From assembly GCF_014699075.1 (NCBI RefSeq), contig NZ_JACXAB010000020.1, positions 1-64,000 on the forward strand: a stretch of 64,000 nucleotides of DNA. Direction: 5' to 3'. Positions 47,654-56,519 of the stretch are shown here, in pieces (within the stretch, counting starts at the first letter, position 1; each line of letters starts with the position of its first letter). Origin of the DNA: Microvirga sp. Lineage in GTDB: Bacteria; Pseudomonadota; Alphaproteobacteria; Rhizobiales; Beijerinckiaceae. The translations under genes and the position numbers were made by a program. The notes beneath the pieces are model-generated. The model saw only the letters and a program-made list of their open reading frames with translations. It was not told where the DNA came from and ran no database searches.

Positions 47654-48480
47654 GCAACAATTGACTTGTGAGTGAGCGAAGGACTGTTGATCCCCGCGCT
47701 AAGCATTGATGAGCGCCCTCCTCTTCAATGTGGCTAGGAAACTTACTTCAGGCAAAAAGCCGCCCGAAGGATGCCACGGAAACGAGATCTTTACTCAACA
47801 GAGATCAAATTCATCCAGTGGCGTTGCAACCGGCGTCACACACGCCTCGGCTGAGAACCCCGCCTGGTTCATTCAGCCGAGGCGTTCTTGGATTTGCGGC
47901 GATCGCCGCCCCTCGAGGCAGCACATGCGAGCGAGGCGCCATGACTGACCGCAAGTTGCTCTCGAGAGCATGAGGAATTGTGGGGCAGTTTGGCGGTTGC
48001 TCGACTCTGATCCCAGCTATTGTCGTTCATCATGCCGGGGTACCAGTGCTCGAATGCGGCACGCAGCGAGCCATCCAACGTTCTGGTCCGCGGGCAGGTG
48101 CACCGTGGGATTCTGCTTGCTTGACGAGCGAGCCCAGGGTCCTGCCGTTGAGGTCCCAGGCGTGGTCACCGTGACCGGCGAAGTTCACAATGGCCTGATC
48201 AAGGCTGCAATTCCATCACGCTCTGATGATCGGCGTCCACGCCGAGAAGGCCGCATGAGTAAGAACTTCTTGATCCCCGGAAGCTATTGCGGGTCAGGTT
48301 CTGAGGACCGGCCACGCCTGTCTCCACGACTGGCAAAAACCCCTGGGGTATGTCAACGACGGCTCGAAGAGGAAAAGGCGGGGATCTCCGGCGATATCCG
48401 TGATGTCTACCATGAGGCCAAGTTGCATCGTAACGCGCTAGGTCACTCCCAAAGCATTATTCGGTAGTGGAACAAGGCCA
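47654..48480. other. Gene-poor stretch
   Basis: About 830 bases. It contains the hairpin at 47843-47884 and several overlapping frames with no convincing protein. A 165-aa plus-strand frame (47970-48467) was rejected for its odd composition. It looks like decayed sequence. Confidence 0.4.
47843..47884 (+). terminator. Terminator-like hairpin
   Basis: A perfect 12-bp stem CGCCTCGGCTGA/TCAGCCGAGGCG with an 18-base loop, followed by TTCTTGG. It lies ~190 bases beyond the toxin frame and could end that transcript. Confidence 0.55.
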
Positions 48481-49461
48481 TCATTCGATGACCGTATCGG
48501 CACCGCTGATCAGTGAGGGCGGGATGGCGATGCTGAGGGCCGCCGCGGTTTTCAGATTGATCGCCAACTCGACCTTCGTGACGAGCTGCACCGGCAGATC
48601 GGACGGTTTTTCGCCATTCAGGACCTGCGCGGCATAGCTGCCGGCACGGCGATGGGATTGCGCGAAGTCGCCGCCATAGCTCATCAGCCCTCCTGCCGTG
48701 GGAAAGTCGCGGGACTGCGTGACCGCAGGCATGGAATAGCGAAAGCACAGATCGGCAAGCTGGGTACTGCGGAAAGCGAAGTAAGGATCCGAGGTGAAGA
48801 CGAGCCCTCCTGCCTGTTCCCGGGTGGCGGCCAAGAACATCGCTTCGAACTCGCCTGCGGTGCTGGCATTCATGACATGAAGCCTAATCCCGAGAGCCTC
48901 GGCTGCCGTCTGAAGGTTCCGCACCTGCGATCCCGAGGTTGGGCTGGTTGGATTGACGGCAACGGCGAAGGACGACGCAGCCGGACGCAAGTCATGCATG
49001 AATTCCAGCCGCTTGCGTGAGACTTCCACGCTCAAACTCGACACGCCGGTGAGGTTGCCTCCCGGCCGCGACAGGCTGTCGACCACGCCGAGCGCGACGG
49101 GATCGCCGCCCATCTCGAAGACGATGGTGATCGTCTTTGTCGCCGATTTCGCAGCGAGCGCAGCCGGTGCGCCGCCGGAGGCGACGAGGACTGCAACTTG
49201 GCGGCTGGCGAGATCGGCCGCTAGCGCAGGCAGCCGGTCGTACCGGCCCTCCGCCCACCGGTATTCGACCGCTACATTGCGGCCCTCGACATAGCCGGCA
49301 TCGGCAAGGCCTTGCCGGAACGCCTTGAGCCGACTGTCGAACGGTCCGGGCGACTCCGGCGCGAGATAACCGATGATGGGCATTGCCGGACTTTGCGCGC
49401 GCGCCGGGAGAGCCCATGCCGCTGCGCTACCGAGCCATGCGAGGGCGTCCCGCCGTCTCAT
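48481..49461 (-). CDS. ABC transporter substrate-binding protein (ABC_sub_bind/DUF534 type)
   Basis: A 326-aa periplasmic binding protein. The twin-arginine-like signal MRRRDALAWLGSAAAWALPA is followed by the type I binding fold: PIIGYLAPESPGPFDSRLKA, YRWAEGRYDRLPALAADLAS, and SRPGGNLTGVSSLSVEVSRK. Such proteins are common in Bradyrhizobium/Microvirga, often as orphans. The substrate is unknown (amino acid or aromatic). No permease or ATPase gene is adjacent. It lies 170 bases downstream of the adenylate cyclase gene on the same strand. Confidence 0.88.
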   Translation of the reverse strand: MRRRDALAWLGSAAAWALPARAQSPAMPIIGYLAPESPGPFDSRLKAFRQGLADAGYVEGRNVAVEYRWAEGRYDRLPALAADLASRQVAVLVASGGAPAALAAKSATKTITIVFEMGGDPVALGVVDSLSRPGGNLTGVSSLSVEVSRKRLEFMHDLRPAASSFAVAVNPTSPTSGSQVRNLQTAAEALGIRLHVMNASTAGEFEAMFLAATREQAGGLVFTSDPYFAFRSTQLADLCFRYSMPAVTQSRDFPTAGGLMSYGGDFAQSHRRAGSYAAQVLNGEKPSDLPVQLVTKVELAINLKTAAALSIAIPPSLISGADTVIE

Positions 49462-49631
49462 CGCACTGGTATCCAGGCGTGAAGGCCAGGAACATACGCG
49501 AGATTTGACTTCGTTCCAGCTGCTGTCATCCGGTCATTCTGTGTGTTCAGGGGCATCTGACAACTTGGCGCCATCATAGCCGCAACAGCCGTGTCATGAA
49601 ACCCGCTTGAGCAATCCTCGAGGAGAGGCGA

Positions 49632-51377
49632 TCAAGAAACTTCAGGCCGTTCGGCAAAGACCACGCGGTACACCAGGAACTCTTCGTCATATCCCTTTAT
49701 CAGGCGCATGCCGATCGGGTGCACTTGGCGCTTGTCCTTGACCGCTTCCGCGACGGTTGCATCCGCGAGGATCTCGCGATCCGAGGCCGAGGCGCACAAA
49801 CGGGCGGCGAGGTTTACGACGCTACCGATGGCGGTGTAGTCGAATCGGCTCTCGTACCCAATCCGCCCGACCGTGGCTGGTCCCATGGCGAGTCCCACCC
49901 CAAACCCGATCCGGTTGCCTCGCTCCTGCCAGCCGATGATGAGCTTCTGCACGCTCACCTGCATCTCCACCGCGAGATCGACGGCCCGCAGCGCCGGCTC
50001 GGCGACAGATACAGGGGCGTTGATCAGCAGCATCAGGCCATCGCCCGAAAAGCTCGTGAGTGTGGCCGCGTACCTGGTGATGATACGACCCAGACCATCA
50101 TAGTACTCCGACAGGACGCGCATCACCTCTTCGGGAGTCGCTTTTGCCGAAAAGGCCGTGAAGCCCCTCAAATCGCAGAACACAGTCACAACCTCGGCGC
50201 GGCGGCCTTCGAGCACGTCGTCGTCGCCTGTGCGGTCGACCAGTTCCGCCACCTGAGGCGCCAGAAACCGCTTGAGTTTGGCAATACGCTCCTGGCGTTC
50301 CTGTGACACTTCGAGTCCGGCTGCCATTGCGTTGAAGCTTTCGGCCAGCCGCTGCAGTTCGTCTCCTGTCCTGATGTCGATCCGGTGGCCGAACTGTCCG
50401 GCACCGACGCGTTCGGTACCTTTCTCAAGCAGGTGGATCGGCTTGGTCATCCGGCCGGCCAGAACATAGGCTAGCAGGCCTGCGAAGGCAGCACCGGCGA
50501 GAAGGAGCCCGCCTGTCCTCCAAAGAGCCGCATAAATCGACCGGAAGGCTTCGGAGAGAGGCTGCTCGACCACAACGGTCCAATCGGGGCCGGTTACGGG
50601 TGCAGCGGCGGCCGCAACGGCGATGCCCCCTGCGCTCCGACTCGTCCCCAGATCCGTACCAGCGCGCCTGACGGCCTCCCGGATCTCCCGAAAAGGCGCG
50701 AGCGTACTTTCATCGGCACCCCGCAGCACAAGGCTTATGTCCGGATGAGCGACGAGCCGTCCCAACTCATCGAGCACGAAGGCGTGGCCCGTCTGTCCGA
50801 TCCTGATGGCCGCGATCACGTCCCAGATCAGCTTCAGGTTCACCTCGGCGACAACTAGGCCAACGGAGGGTCGGTTGCCGGCCATCGCAATCGTCATGTA
50901 GGGCTCGGAATCTCGATAGTAGCTCACCTTGCTGTACCAGAGCCCGGCCGAGCGGGCTCCTGCGGCCGCCACATCAGCGGAGCGGTCCACCCGGCTTTCA
51001 TTCCGGTTCAGGCCTATGCGCGAGACATACAGACGTTCGCGACCATTGCCGTCAATCAGGGTGAGGCTGACGATAGCCGGCACCTGTCGCAGCAGGCGCA
51101 GGGCATCTATGCGCCGCCTTTCGTCTGGTTCTCCGGTCCAGGGGAGTTGAACCAGCCAGCCCAGCTGATCGGTGATGCCGTCGACGAAGCCCTGGATCTT
51201 GGCTCCCGCGGACCTTGCCTCGACGCCTAGAAGCTGCTCGAGTCTCGTCCGTTGATCTCGATAGCCGAACCAGGCCTCACTGACGCCATTGGTTGCGAGC
51301 GGGATAACCACGGCCAGAAACAGCACGATGAAGTATTTCTGGAAGAGACCGTGGAATCGGAGGTGCTGCCCGGCCAT
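49632..51377 (-). CDS. Membrane adenylate/guanylate cyclase (Cache-HAMP-CHD)
   Basis: A 581-aa sensor cyclase. It has TM1 (~15-32), an extracytoplasmic Cache-like sensor (~35-280; HAFVLDELGRLVAHPDISLV), TM2 (~285-305), HAMP (~306-360; GRMTKPIHLLEKGTERVGAG) and a C-terminal class III cyclase domain. Metal-binding Asp residues are in VTVFCDLRGFTAFS (~400) and SFSGDGLMLLIN (~445). The adenine-recognition and transition-state region is FDYTAIGSVVNLAARL (~515). It probably makes cAMP in response to an external ligand. The two Crp/Fnr proteins in this window could be readers (speculation). Confidence 0.92.
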   Translation of the reverse strand: MAGQHLRFHGLFQKYFIVLFLAVVIPLATNGVSEAWFGYRDQRTRLEQLLGVEARSAGAKIQGFVDGITDQLGWLVQLPWTGEPDERRRIDALRLLRQVPAIVSLTLIDGNGRERLYVSRIGLNRNESRVDRSADVAAAGARSAGLWYSKVSYYRDSEPYMTIAMAGNRPSVGLVVAEVNLKLIWDVIAAIRIGQTGHAFVLDELGRLVAHPDISLVLRGADESTLAPFREIREAVRRAGTDLGTSRSAGGIAVAAAAAPVTGPDWTVVVEQPLSEAFRSIYAALWRTGGLLLAGAAFAGLLAYVLAGRMTKPIHLLEKGTERVGAGQFGHRIDIRTGDELQRLAESFNAMAAGLEVSQERQERIAKLKRFLAPQVAELVDRTGDDDVLEGRRAEVVTVFCDLRGFTAFSAKATPEEVMRVLSEYYDGLGRIITRYAATLTSFSGDGLMLLINAPVSVAEPALRAVDLAVEMQVSVQKLIIGWQERGNRIGFGVGLAMGPATVGRIGYESRFDYTAIGSVVNLAARLCASASDREILADATVAEAVKDKRQVHPIGMRLIKGYDEEFLVYRVVFAERPEVS

Positions 51378-51684
51378 GTTCCATGGTCCTCAGCCAGTTT
51401 CACCGAACAGACGCGGCGGCGACAAAGCAGAATAATCATCCAGGCAGTCAGGAAGCGGGGTCGCCTGCCGACGGCCCTCAATCTCAACGAAACGCTTCAT
51501 CTCGACCTCCGCCGACCACGATCAGCTTAGCAGATCAAAGCGTTTCCACACAGGCTGCACCCCAAGGAGACGTTCAGCTGTTTCGCTTCTGACTTTTTTT
51601 GGGTTCTGGCGCTGAGCATAACACGTGTTGTCCTGCCGTCTTGGCCGGCAGGACAACACCCTGTTCAAGAGCTTCAGCGCGGTG
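51378..51684. other. Gene-free stretch with a perfect inverted repeat
   Basis: About 305 bases between minus-strand genes. It contains the hairpin at 51625-51659. Nothing else was seen. Confidence 0.4.
51625..51659 (-). terminator. Terminator-like perfect hairpin
   Basis: Arms GTGTTGTCCTGCCG and CGGCAGGACAACAC, 14 perfectly paired bases around a 7-base loop. It lies just after the GST gene on the minus strand but is not followed by a U tract, so it may be a Rho-independent-like barrier or mRNA-stabilising structure. Confidence 0.5.
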
Positions 51685-53067
51685 TCACGCCGCCTTCGAA
51701 GCCTGCTGCGCCGCCAGCTTCTCGATCTGCTCGTCCGCCCGTTTCGCGGCAGGGCGCTGGACGTGCGCCGCGACATAGGTCTCGAAGGCGCGGCGCTTCT
51801 CGATCATGCCCGACATCATGCCCCATTGCAGTTGGCTCACAAGAAGGACATCGGCGGCCGTGAAGCGGTCGCCCGCCACATAGGTGCGGCCCTCGAGCCA
51901 GGCGGAGAGCGAGTCCAGCACCCGCGCATAGGAGCCGTAGCCGAAGCTCATTTCCTGATCGGGAGTCGGATTCCAGCCGGTCATGTGGTTGGTGGCGGCA
52001 GGCTCAAGGCAGCCGGCGGTGAAGAAGAGCCAGCGGTAATAGTCCCCGCGATGTTCGGGCGCCGGTGCAAGGCCCGCCTCGGGGAAGGCGTCGGCGAGAT
52101 AGATGCAGATGGCGGCGGCCTCCGTCACGACGGTCGCGCCGTGCCGGATCGCCGGCACCTTGCCCATGGGATTGACGGCAAGGTATTCCGGCGCCTTCAT
52201 CGTGGTGCCGTATTCCAGCACCCTAACGGTGTAGGGACGGCCGATCTCCTCCAGCATCCATTGGACGATGTTCCCGCGCGATTGCGGGTTGGTGTAGAAG
52301 ACGAGGTCTGCGCTCTTGGTGTCTTGCCTCATGGGTGTCTCCCTGGCTTGATGTGAACAGGGGACTGAATAGCGCACGCTGCTGTCAGATTCTGGCAGCA
52401 GCGTTTTCTGCCATTCCTTCATGAGCTGCCGGCGCGGCCGGGGCAGGCGTTCGGGCAGGATCTCCGCCGCCTCGATCCGGTCGGTGCGGAAATGCCGGAA
52501 GCTGTCCCGCAGCTCGCACCAGGCCACCAGCACGCGGGTCGATTCGAAGAAGCCGATCGATACGGGCCAGATGATCCGCTCGGAGCGTGCGCCCTTCTCG
52601 TCGCTGTAGCTTATGGACATCTTGCGCCCCTCGTTCAGTGCACGCCGCAGCAGTGCGAGATCGACCGGCTGCGGCCTGTCCCAGCCGTGGCCAACCACAA
52701 GGGCGTTGTCCTCCATGCGCTCGCGCAGGTCGCCCGGGAGCACGGCGGCGACTTTGGCCATGACGTTGCGGGCCGCCTGTGCCAGTCCCTCGTCGGTCCG
52801 CCGTCCAACCCATCGCAGGCCGAGCGCCAGCGCCTCGATCTCCTGGGCGGAGAACATAAGGGGAGGGAGCAGGAAGCCGGGCTTCAGCACATAGCCGATC
52901 CCCGGCTCGCCCTCGACCTGCGCGCCCATGGCCCGAAGCGAGGAGATATCCCGGTAGAGCGTACGCAGCGAAATTCCTGCCTCCCTGGCCAGCACTGCGC
53001 CGCTCACGGGGTGGCGGTGACGGCGGAGGATCTGCAAGAGGTCGAAAAGGCGTTCGGCGCGGGACAT
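51685..53067 (-). CDS. Apparent fusion: WYL (YafY-type) regulator plus glutathione S-transferase
   Basis: A 460-aa frame. Residues ~1-228 form a DeoR-type HTH plus WYL regulator (RLFDLLQILRRHRHPVSGAV; GISLRTLYRDISSLRAMGAQ; WPVSIGFFESTRVLVAWCEL). Residues 246-460 form a GST: a thioredoxin-like N-terminal domain with YTNPQSRGNIVQWMLEEIGR and NPMGKVPAIRHG, and a helical C-terminal domain. The GST has its own Met at codon 246 (52332) after GGGAG, so it may also be made alone. A 21-base operator inside the joined gene (52380-52400) also suggests two originally separate genes whose intervening stop was lost. Confidence 0.8.
   Translation of the reverse strand: MSRAERLFDLLQILRRHRHPVSGAVLAREAGISLRTLYRDISSLRAMGAQVEGEPGIGYVLKPGFLLPPLMFSAQEIEALALGLRWVGRRTDEGLAQAARNVMAKVAAVLPGDLRERMEDNALVVGHGWDRPQPVDLALLRRALNEGRKMSISYSDEKGARSERIIWPVSIGFFESTRVLVAWCELRDSFRHFRTDRIEAAEILPERLPRPRRQLMKEWQKTLLPESDSSVRYSVPCSHQARETPMRQDTKSADLVFYTNPQSRGNIVQWMLEEIGRPYTVRVLEYGTTMKAPEYLAVNPMGKVPAIRHGATVVTEAAAICIYLADAFPEAGLAPAPEHRGDYYRWLFFTAGCLEPAATNHMTGWNPTPDQEMSFGYGSYARVLDSLSAWLEGRTYVAGDRFTAADVLLVSQLQWGMMSGMIEKRRAFETYVAAHVQRPAAKRADEQIEKLAAQQASKAA
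52380..52400. promoter_or_regulatory. WYL-regulator operator, internal copy
   Basis: A near-perfect 21-base palindrome with arms TGCTGTCAGA and TCTGGCAGCA around one base. It lies 48 bases before the GST start codon and inside the joined reading frame. Confidence 0.7.
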
Positions 53068-53088
53068 CGACCCAAGCTTAGCACAAGA

Positions 53089-53109
53089 TGCTGTCAGGTT
53101 GTGATAGTA
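53089..53109. promoter_or_regulatory. WYL-regulator operator, promoter copy
   Basis: The motif TGCTGTCAGG plus TGTGATAGTA around one base matches the internal copy at about 16 of 21 positions. It lies 22-42 bases upstream of the regulator's start at 53067, fitting autoregulation. Confidence 0.65.
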
Positions 53110-53189
53110 GGATCGATGTGTCAGATCCCTGAAGGTCCGGAAATGGCCGATGTCGTTGAAAAAGTCCTCGTTAACGGCGGCGGATCATG

Positions 53190-53411
53190 ATTCCCTGATG
53201 GGGCATACTCAGCGGGGAGATCGGACCATGATGGGCGAACGTCTCGTGATGCAGGAGAGCCTGTTCTATGAGTTCCGGCTCGAAGACCATGTCCCGTCCG
53301 ATCACCTGCTGAGGCACATTGACCGCTTCGTCGACTGCTCCGGGCTGCGCCAGCACCTGACCGGCTTCTACAGCACCACAGGCCGGCCCTCCATCGATCC
53401 CGAGCCGTCAG
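53190..53411 (+). mobile_element. IS1182-family transposase, N-terminal fragment
   Basis: From ATG 53228 the plus strand encodes MMGERLVMQESLFYEFRLED, then HVPSDHLLRHIDRFVDCSGL and FYSTTGRPSIDPE, the start of IS1182/IS5-like transposases. Coding breaks off at ~53411, where an inverted internal piece of the same family begins. Confidence 0.8.
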
Positions 53412-53733
53412 GATCCTGCCTTCGGGACAGGTGTAGGTGTCCGCCTCCGGGTCATAGCTGAAGTCCGCCCGTGAGAAGGTGCCGTCTTGGTACTCGGACT
53501 TGTCGATCGCCGGCACACGCGGGTTGATCTTCTGCTCGTCCACGAGCCAGTGCAGCATCTCGGCCGAGCTATAGGCGCTGTCAGCCGCCGGCCGCTAGGG
53601 CTTGAGGCCGAAGCGCTCAGCCGTGCGCTTGAGCATGGTGCGGGTAGCCCCTACCGCAGCCTGACGGACGGCCCGGGAGGCCTCCACATCCACAATTACC
53701 GTTTCCTCAAGGTTGATGAGACCGTTGTTCAGT
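53412..53733 (-). mobile_element. IS1182-family transposase, inverted internal fragment
   Basis: The minus strand encodes ETVIVDVEASRAVRQAAVGA, then TRTMLKRTAERFGLKP followed by a TAG, then RPAADSAYSSAEMLHWLVDE and DGTFSRADFSYDPEADTYTC. It carries the central part of the same family as the adjacent plus-strand fragment, in the opposite orientation. Confidence 0.8.
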
Positions 53734-53736
53734 ATG

Positions 53737-53928
53737 GTCAATGGAAATCCCGCGCTCGGCCATCATCTGTTCAAGGTCGCGCAGGCTCAGGCTGTAAGCC
53801 AGATACCATCTGACGCAGAGCAGGATCACGGATCGATCGAAATACCTGCCCTTGAACACGCCACCCTCCGTCGTTGAAGTCGAGAGAGGTTTATCTGAAA
53901 CTCTGCAACAAATTGTTGCGACAGCCCC
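53737..53928 (-). mobile_element. IS6-family 5'-end fragment
   Basis: The minus strand encodes STTEGGVFKGRYFDRSVILL, then CVRWYLAYSLSLRDLEQMMA and ERGISIDHT, the N terminus of an IS6 transposase. Sense is lost at the junction with the IS1182 fragment near 53735. The terminal repeat GGGCTGTCGCAACAA ends near 53928. Confidence 0.85.
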
Positions 53929-54206
53929 CGCTGCCGCCTTAGGCGGCCGAGATCGAGGCAAGAGCCGTTGTATAATCGCGTTTCGGTGGGCCTAACTAGG
54001 AAAGTTCCTCACACTGACAAGTCCTCCAGAAGATGAATCGATTATCCAGGAGTCGACGCTCCATGGTAACTCACCGATCGCTCAGTAAACAGCGTGATCT
54101 TCACGAGTATGATCGTTGCTTGTTCAATTGACGAACAGAAATCGCCGTGACAACATCTCTTCAATAGAACCACAATCCAGCATAAAATTCATCTCTGGAG
54201 GAAGAT

Positions 54207-55523
54207 ATGCAAACAGGAAAAGTTGCGCTGTTGTTTTCAGTGAGTTGGATTGCAGGCACAGGTCTAGCCTTCGCTCAAGGCCAGACTTTGACGATCGCAA
54301 CGGTCAATAATGCTGACATGATCATCATGCAGCGCCTGTCACCCAAATGGGAGCAGGCAACGGGCAACAAGTTGAACTGGGTAGTGCTTGAAGAAAACGT
54401 TCTCAGACAGCGTGCGACTACTGACATTGCTACCAAGGGCGGGCAGTTTGACATCATCACGATTGGCTCTTACGAGGCGCCGATCTGGGGCAAGCAGAAC
54501 TGGCTCGTCACCCTTGATGATCTGGGTGCTGATTACGACTACGCTGACATCATCCCATCCGTGAAAAACGGCCTTTCCTTCAACGGGAAGCTCTATGCGG
54601 TGCCATTCTATGCGGAGAGTTCATTCACGTTCTACCGGAAGGACCTATTCGACCAAGCTGGCATTAAGATGCCGGACAAGCCTACCTACGATCAGATTGC
54701 CGAGTATGCTGCGAAGCTGACCGATAAGTCCAAGGAGCAGTACGGCTTCTGCCAACGTGGCAAGCCGGGCTGGGGTGAGAACATGGCCTTCATTGGCCCG
54801 ATGGTGAATGCCTTCGGCGGTCGTTGGTTCAACGAGAAGTGGGAGCCGCAGCTCACCACTGAGCCCTGGAAGAACGCCGTCAACTACTACGTCAAGAACA
54901 TGAAAGACTACGGACCACCTGGTGCGACCGCAAACGGGCACAATGAGAACCGAGCGCTGTTCGCCACTGGGCACTGCGCCATGTGGGTCGATGCTACTTC
55001 GGCTGCCGGCTACATCTACAACCCCAAGGAAAGCCAGGTAGCAGACAAGACCGCTTTCACGGCAGCGCCGATGCAGGTGACGAGCAACGGCTCCGGTTGG
55101 TTCTGGGCCTGGTCCCTGGGGATTCCGGCATCCTCGAAGAAAACCGATGCGGCCAAGTCCTTCGTGAAATGGGCAACCTCAAAGGAATACATCACCTTGG
55201 TCGGCAGCGAGGCCGGATGGGTGGCGGCTCCTCCCGGCACACGCAAGTCGACCTACGACAATCCCGAGTATCAAAAGGCGGCACCCTTCGCAAAGGTCGT
55301 CTACGATTCGATCGTCAATGCCGACCTGACCAAGCCGACCAAGGACCCTGTTCCCTATATCGGCATCCAATATGTGGCGATCCCCGAATTCCAGGGTATC
55401 GGTACGGCCGTTGGTCAACAGATTGCGGCGGCATTGGCTGGGCAGTCGACCGTAGAGCAGGCGTTGGAGACCGCACAACGTTCCACCGAGCGGACGATGA
55501 AGCAAGCGGGCTACCCGAAATAA
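54207..55523 (+). CDS. smoE: Polyol (sorbitol/mannitol) ABC transporter substrate-binding protein
   Basis: A 438-aa periplasmic protein with a signal peptide (cleavage after LAFAQG, ~25). The family-1 binding fold is shown by TLTIATVNNADMIIMQRLSP, FDIITIGSYEAPIWGKQNWL, YAVPFYAESSFTFYRKDLFD and TGHCAMWVDATSAAGYIY. This is typical of SmoE/MtlE proteins for sorbitol, mannitol or other polyols. It is the first gene of smoEFGK. A stable hairpin in the 69-base gap to smoF probably gives the binding protein more mRNA than the permeases. Confidence 0.92.
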   Translation: MQTGKVALLFSVSWIAGTGLAFAQGQTLTIATVNNADMIIMQRLSPKWEQATGNKLNWVVLEENVLRQRATTDIATKGGQFDIITIGSYEAPIWGKQNWLVTLDDLGADYDYADIIPSVKNGLSFNGKLYAVPFYAESSFTFYRKDLFDQAGIKMPDKPTYDQIAEYAAKLTDKSKEQYGFCQRGKPGWGENMAFIGPMVNAFGGRWFNEKWEPQLTTEPWKNAVNYYVKNMKDYGPPGATANGHNENRALFATGHCAMWVDATSAAGYIYNPKESQVADKTAFTAAPMQVTSNGSGWFWAWSLGIPASSKKTDAAKSFVKWATSKEYITLVGSEAGWVAAPPGTRKSTYDNPEYQKAAPFAKVVYDSIVNADLTKPTKDPVPYIGIQYVAIPEFQGIGTAVGQQIAAALAGQSTVEQALETAQRSTERTMKQAGYPK

Positions 55524-55540
55524 GCTAGCTGTCACGCAGC

Positions 55541-55565
55541 CGGCAGGCCTTCTGCGCCTGCCGGT
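55541..55565 (+). terminator. Hairpin between binding protein and permease genes
   Basis: Arms CCGGCAGGC and GCCTGCCGG around a 7-base loop, followed by TCGTTCTCTCC. It is a likely attenuator or 3'-stabiliser, as often found after binding-protein genes. Confidence 0.6.
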
Positions 55566-55592
55566 CGTTCTCTCCAGCAGCGAGCGTTCGAG

Positions 55593-56516
55593 ATGGCGAG
55601 CACCACGACAGCTGCCCCAGTCCCTGGCACATCGACTACGGTCGGCGGGCGCAGCCAGCGCAATGTCAAAACCCTGCCATTGGTCGCGCCATCGGTGGTC
55701 ATCCTGTTCCTGTGGATGATCGTGCCTTTGGCGATGACGCTGTGGTTCTCGTTTCAGTACTACAACCTCCTCGACCCGACGGTTGGCGGCTTTGCCGGGT
55801 TCGAGAACTACACCTTTCTGCTGACCGATCCGTCCCTCTGGACGGCCATGATCAATACGATCTTCCTGGTCTTCTGGGTGCTCGTGATCACCGTGGGGCT
55901 CGGCACCCTGCTGGCCGTCTTGTTCGATCAGGATTTTTACGGGCGCAGCATTGCCCGCCTGCTCGCCATCGCTCCATTTTTCGTGATGCCGACCGTGAGT
56001 GCGTTGGTGTGGAAGAACATGCTGATGCACCCGGTCAACGGGTTGTTTGCGTTCTTCACCCGCTCCCTGGGCCTACCGGCAATCGATTTCTTCGGCAGCT
56101 TCCCGCTCACCTCCGTCATCATCATCGTCGCGTGGCAGTGGCTGCCCTTCGCCTTGCTGATCTTGCTCACCGCCATCCAGTCTCTCGACAGCGAGCAGAA
56201 GGAAGCGGCGCGCATGGACGGGGCAGGGCCGTTCTCGATGTTCTTCTTCATCATTCTGCCCCACCTCGGCCGCGCCATCAGCGTGGTCATCATGATTGAG
56301 ACCATCTTCCTGCTGTCGGTCTTTGCCGAGATCTATGTCACCACCTCGGGTGGCCCTGGTCTTGCTTCAACCAATCTGGCCTTCCTAATCTACCTGCGGG
56401 CTTTGCGCGAATATGATGTCGGCGGTGCATCCGCAGCTGGTGTCATCGCCGTGATCCTGGCCAACATCGTTGCGGTCTTCCTAGTGCGGTCGATTGCCAA
56501 GAACATTGCTGATTAA
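55593..56516 (+). CDS. smoF: Polyol ABC transporter permease (MalF-like)
   Basis: A 307-aa inner-membrane subunit with about six TM helices. The EAA loop reads EQKEAARMDGAGPFSMFFFI (~205-224), the contact site for the ATPase. The proline-rich N terminus before TM1 (LVAPSVVILFLWMIVPLAMT) is typical. The next gene starts four bases after its stop, so they are coupled. Confidence 0.92.
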   Translation: MASTTTAAPVPGTSTTVGGRSQRNVKTLPLVAPSVVILFLWMIVPLAMTLWFSFQYYNLLDPTVGGFAGFENYTFLLTDPSLWTAMINTIFLVFWVLVITVGLGTLLAVLFDQDFYGRSIARLLAIAPFFVMPTVSALVWKNMLMHPVNGLFAFFTRSLGLPAIDFFGSFPLTSVIIIVAWQWLPFALLILLTAIQSLDSEQKEAARMDGAGPFSMFFFIILPHLGRAISVVIMIETIFLLSVFAEIYVTTSGGPGLASTNLAFLIYLRALREYDVGGASAAGVIAVILANIVAVFLVRSIAKNIAD

Positions 56517-56519
56517 GGA

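Noticed and set aside
47970..48467. 165-codon plus-strand frame
   Set aside because: Cys/Ser/Arg-rich, no ribosome-binding site, no family resemblance; treated as non-coding.
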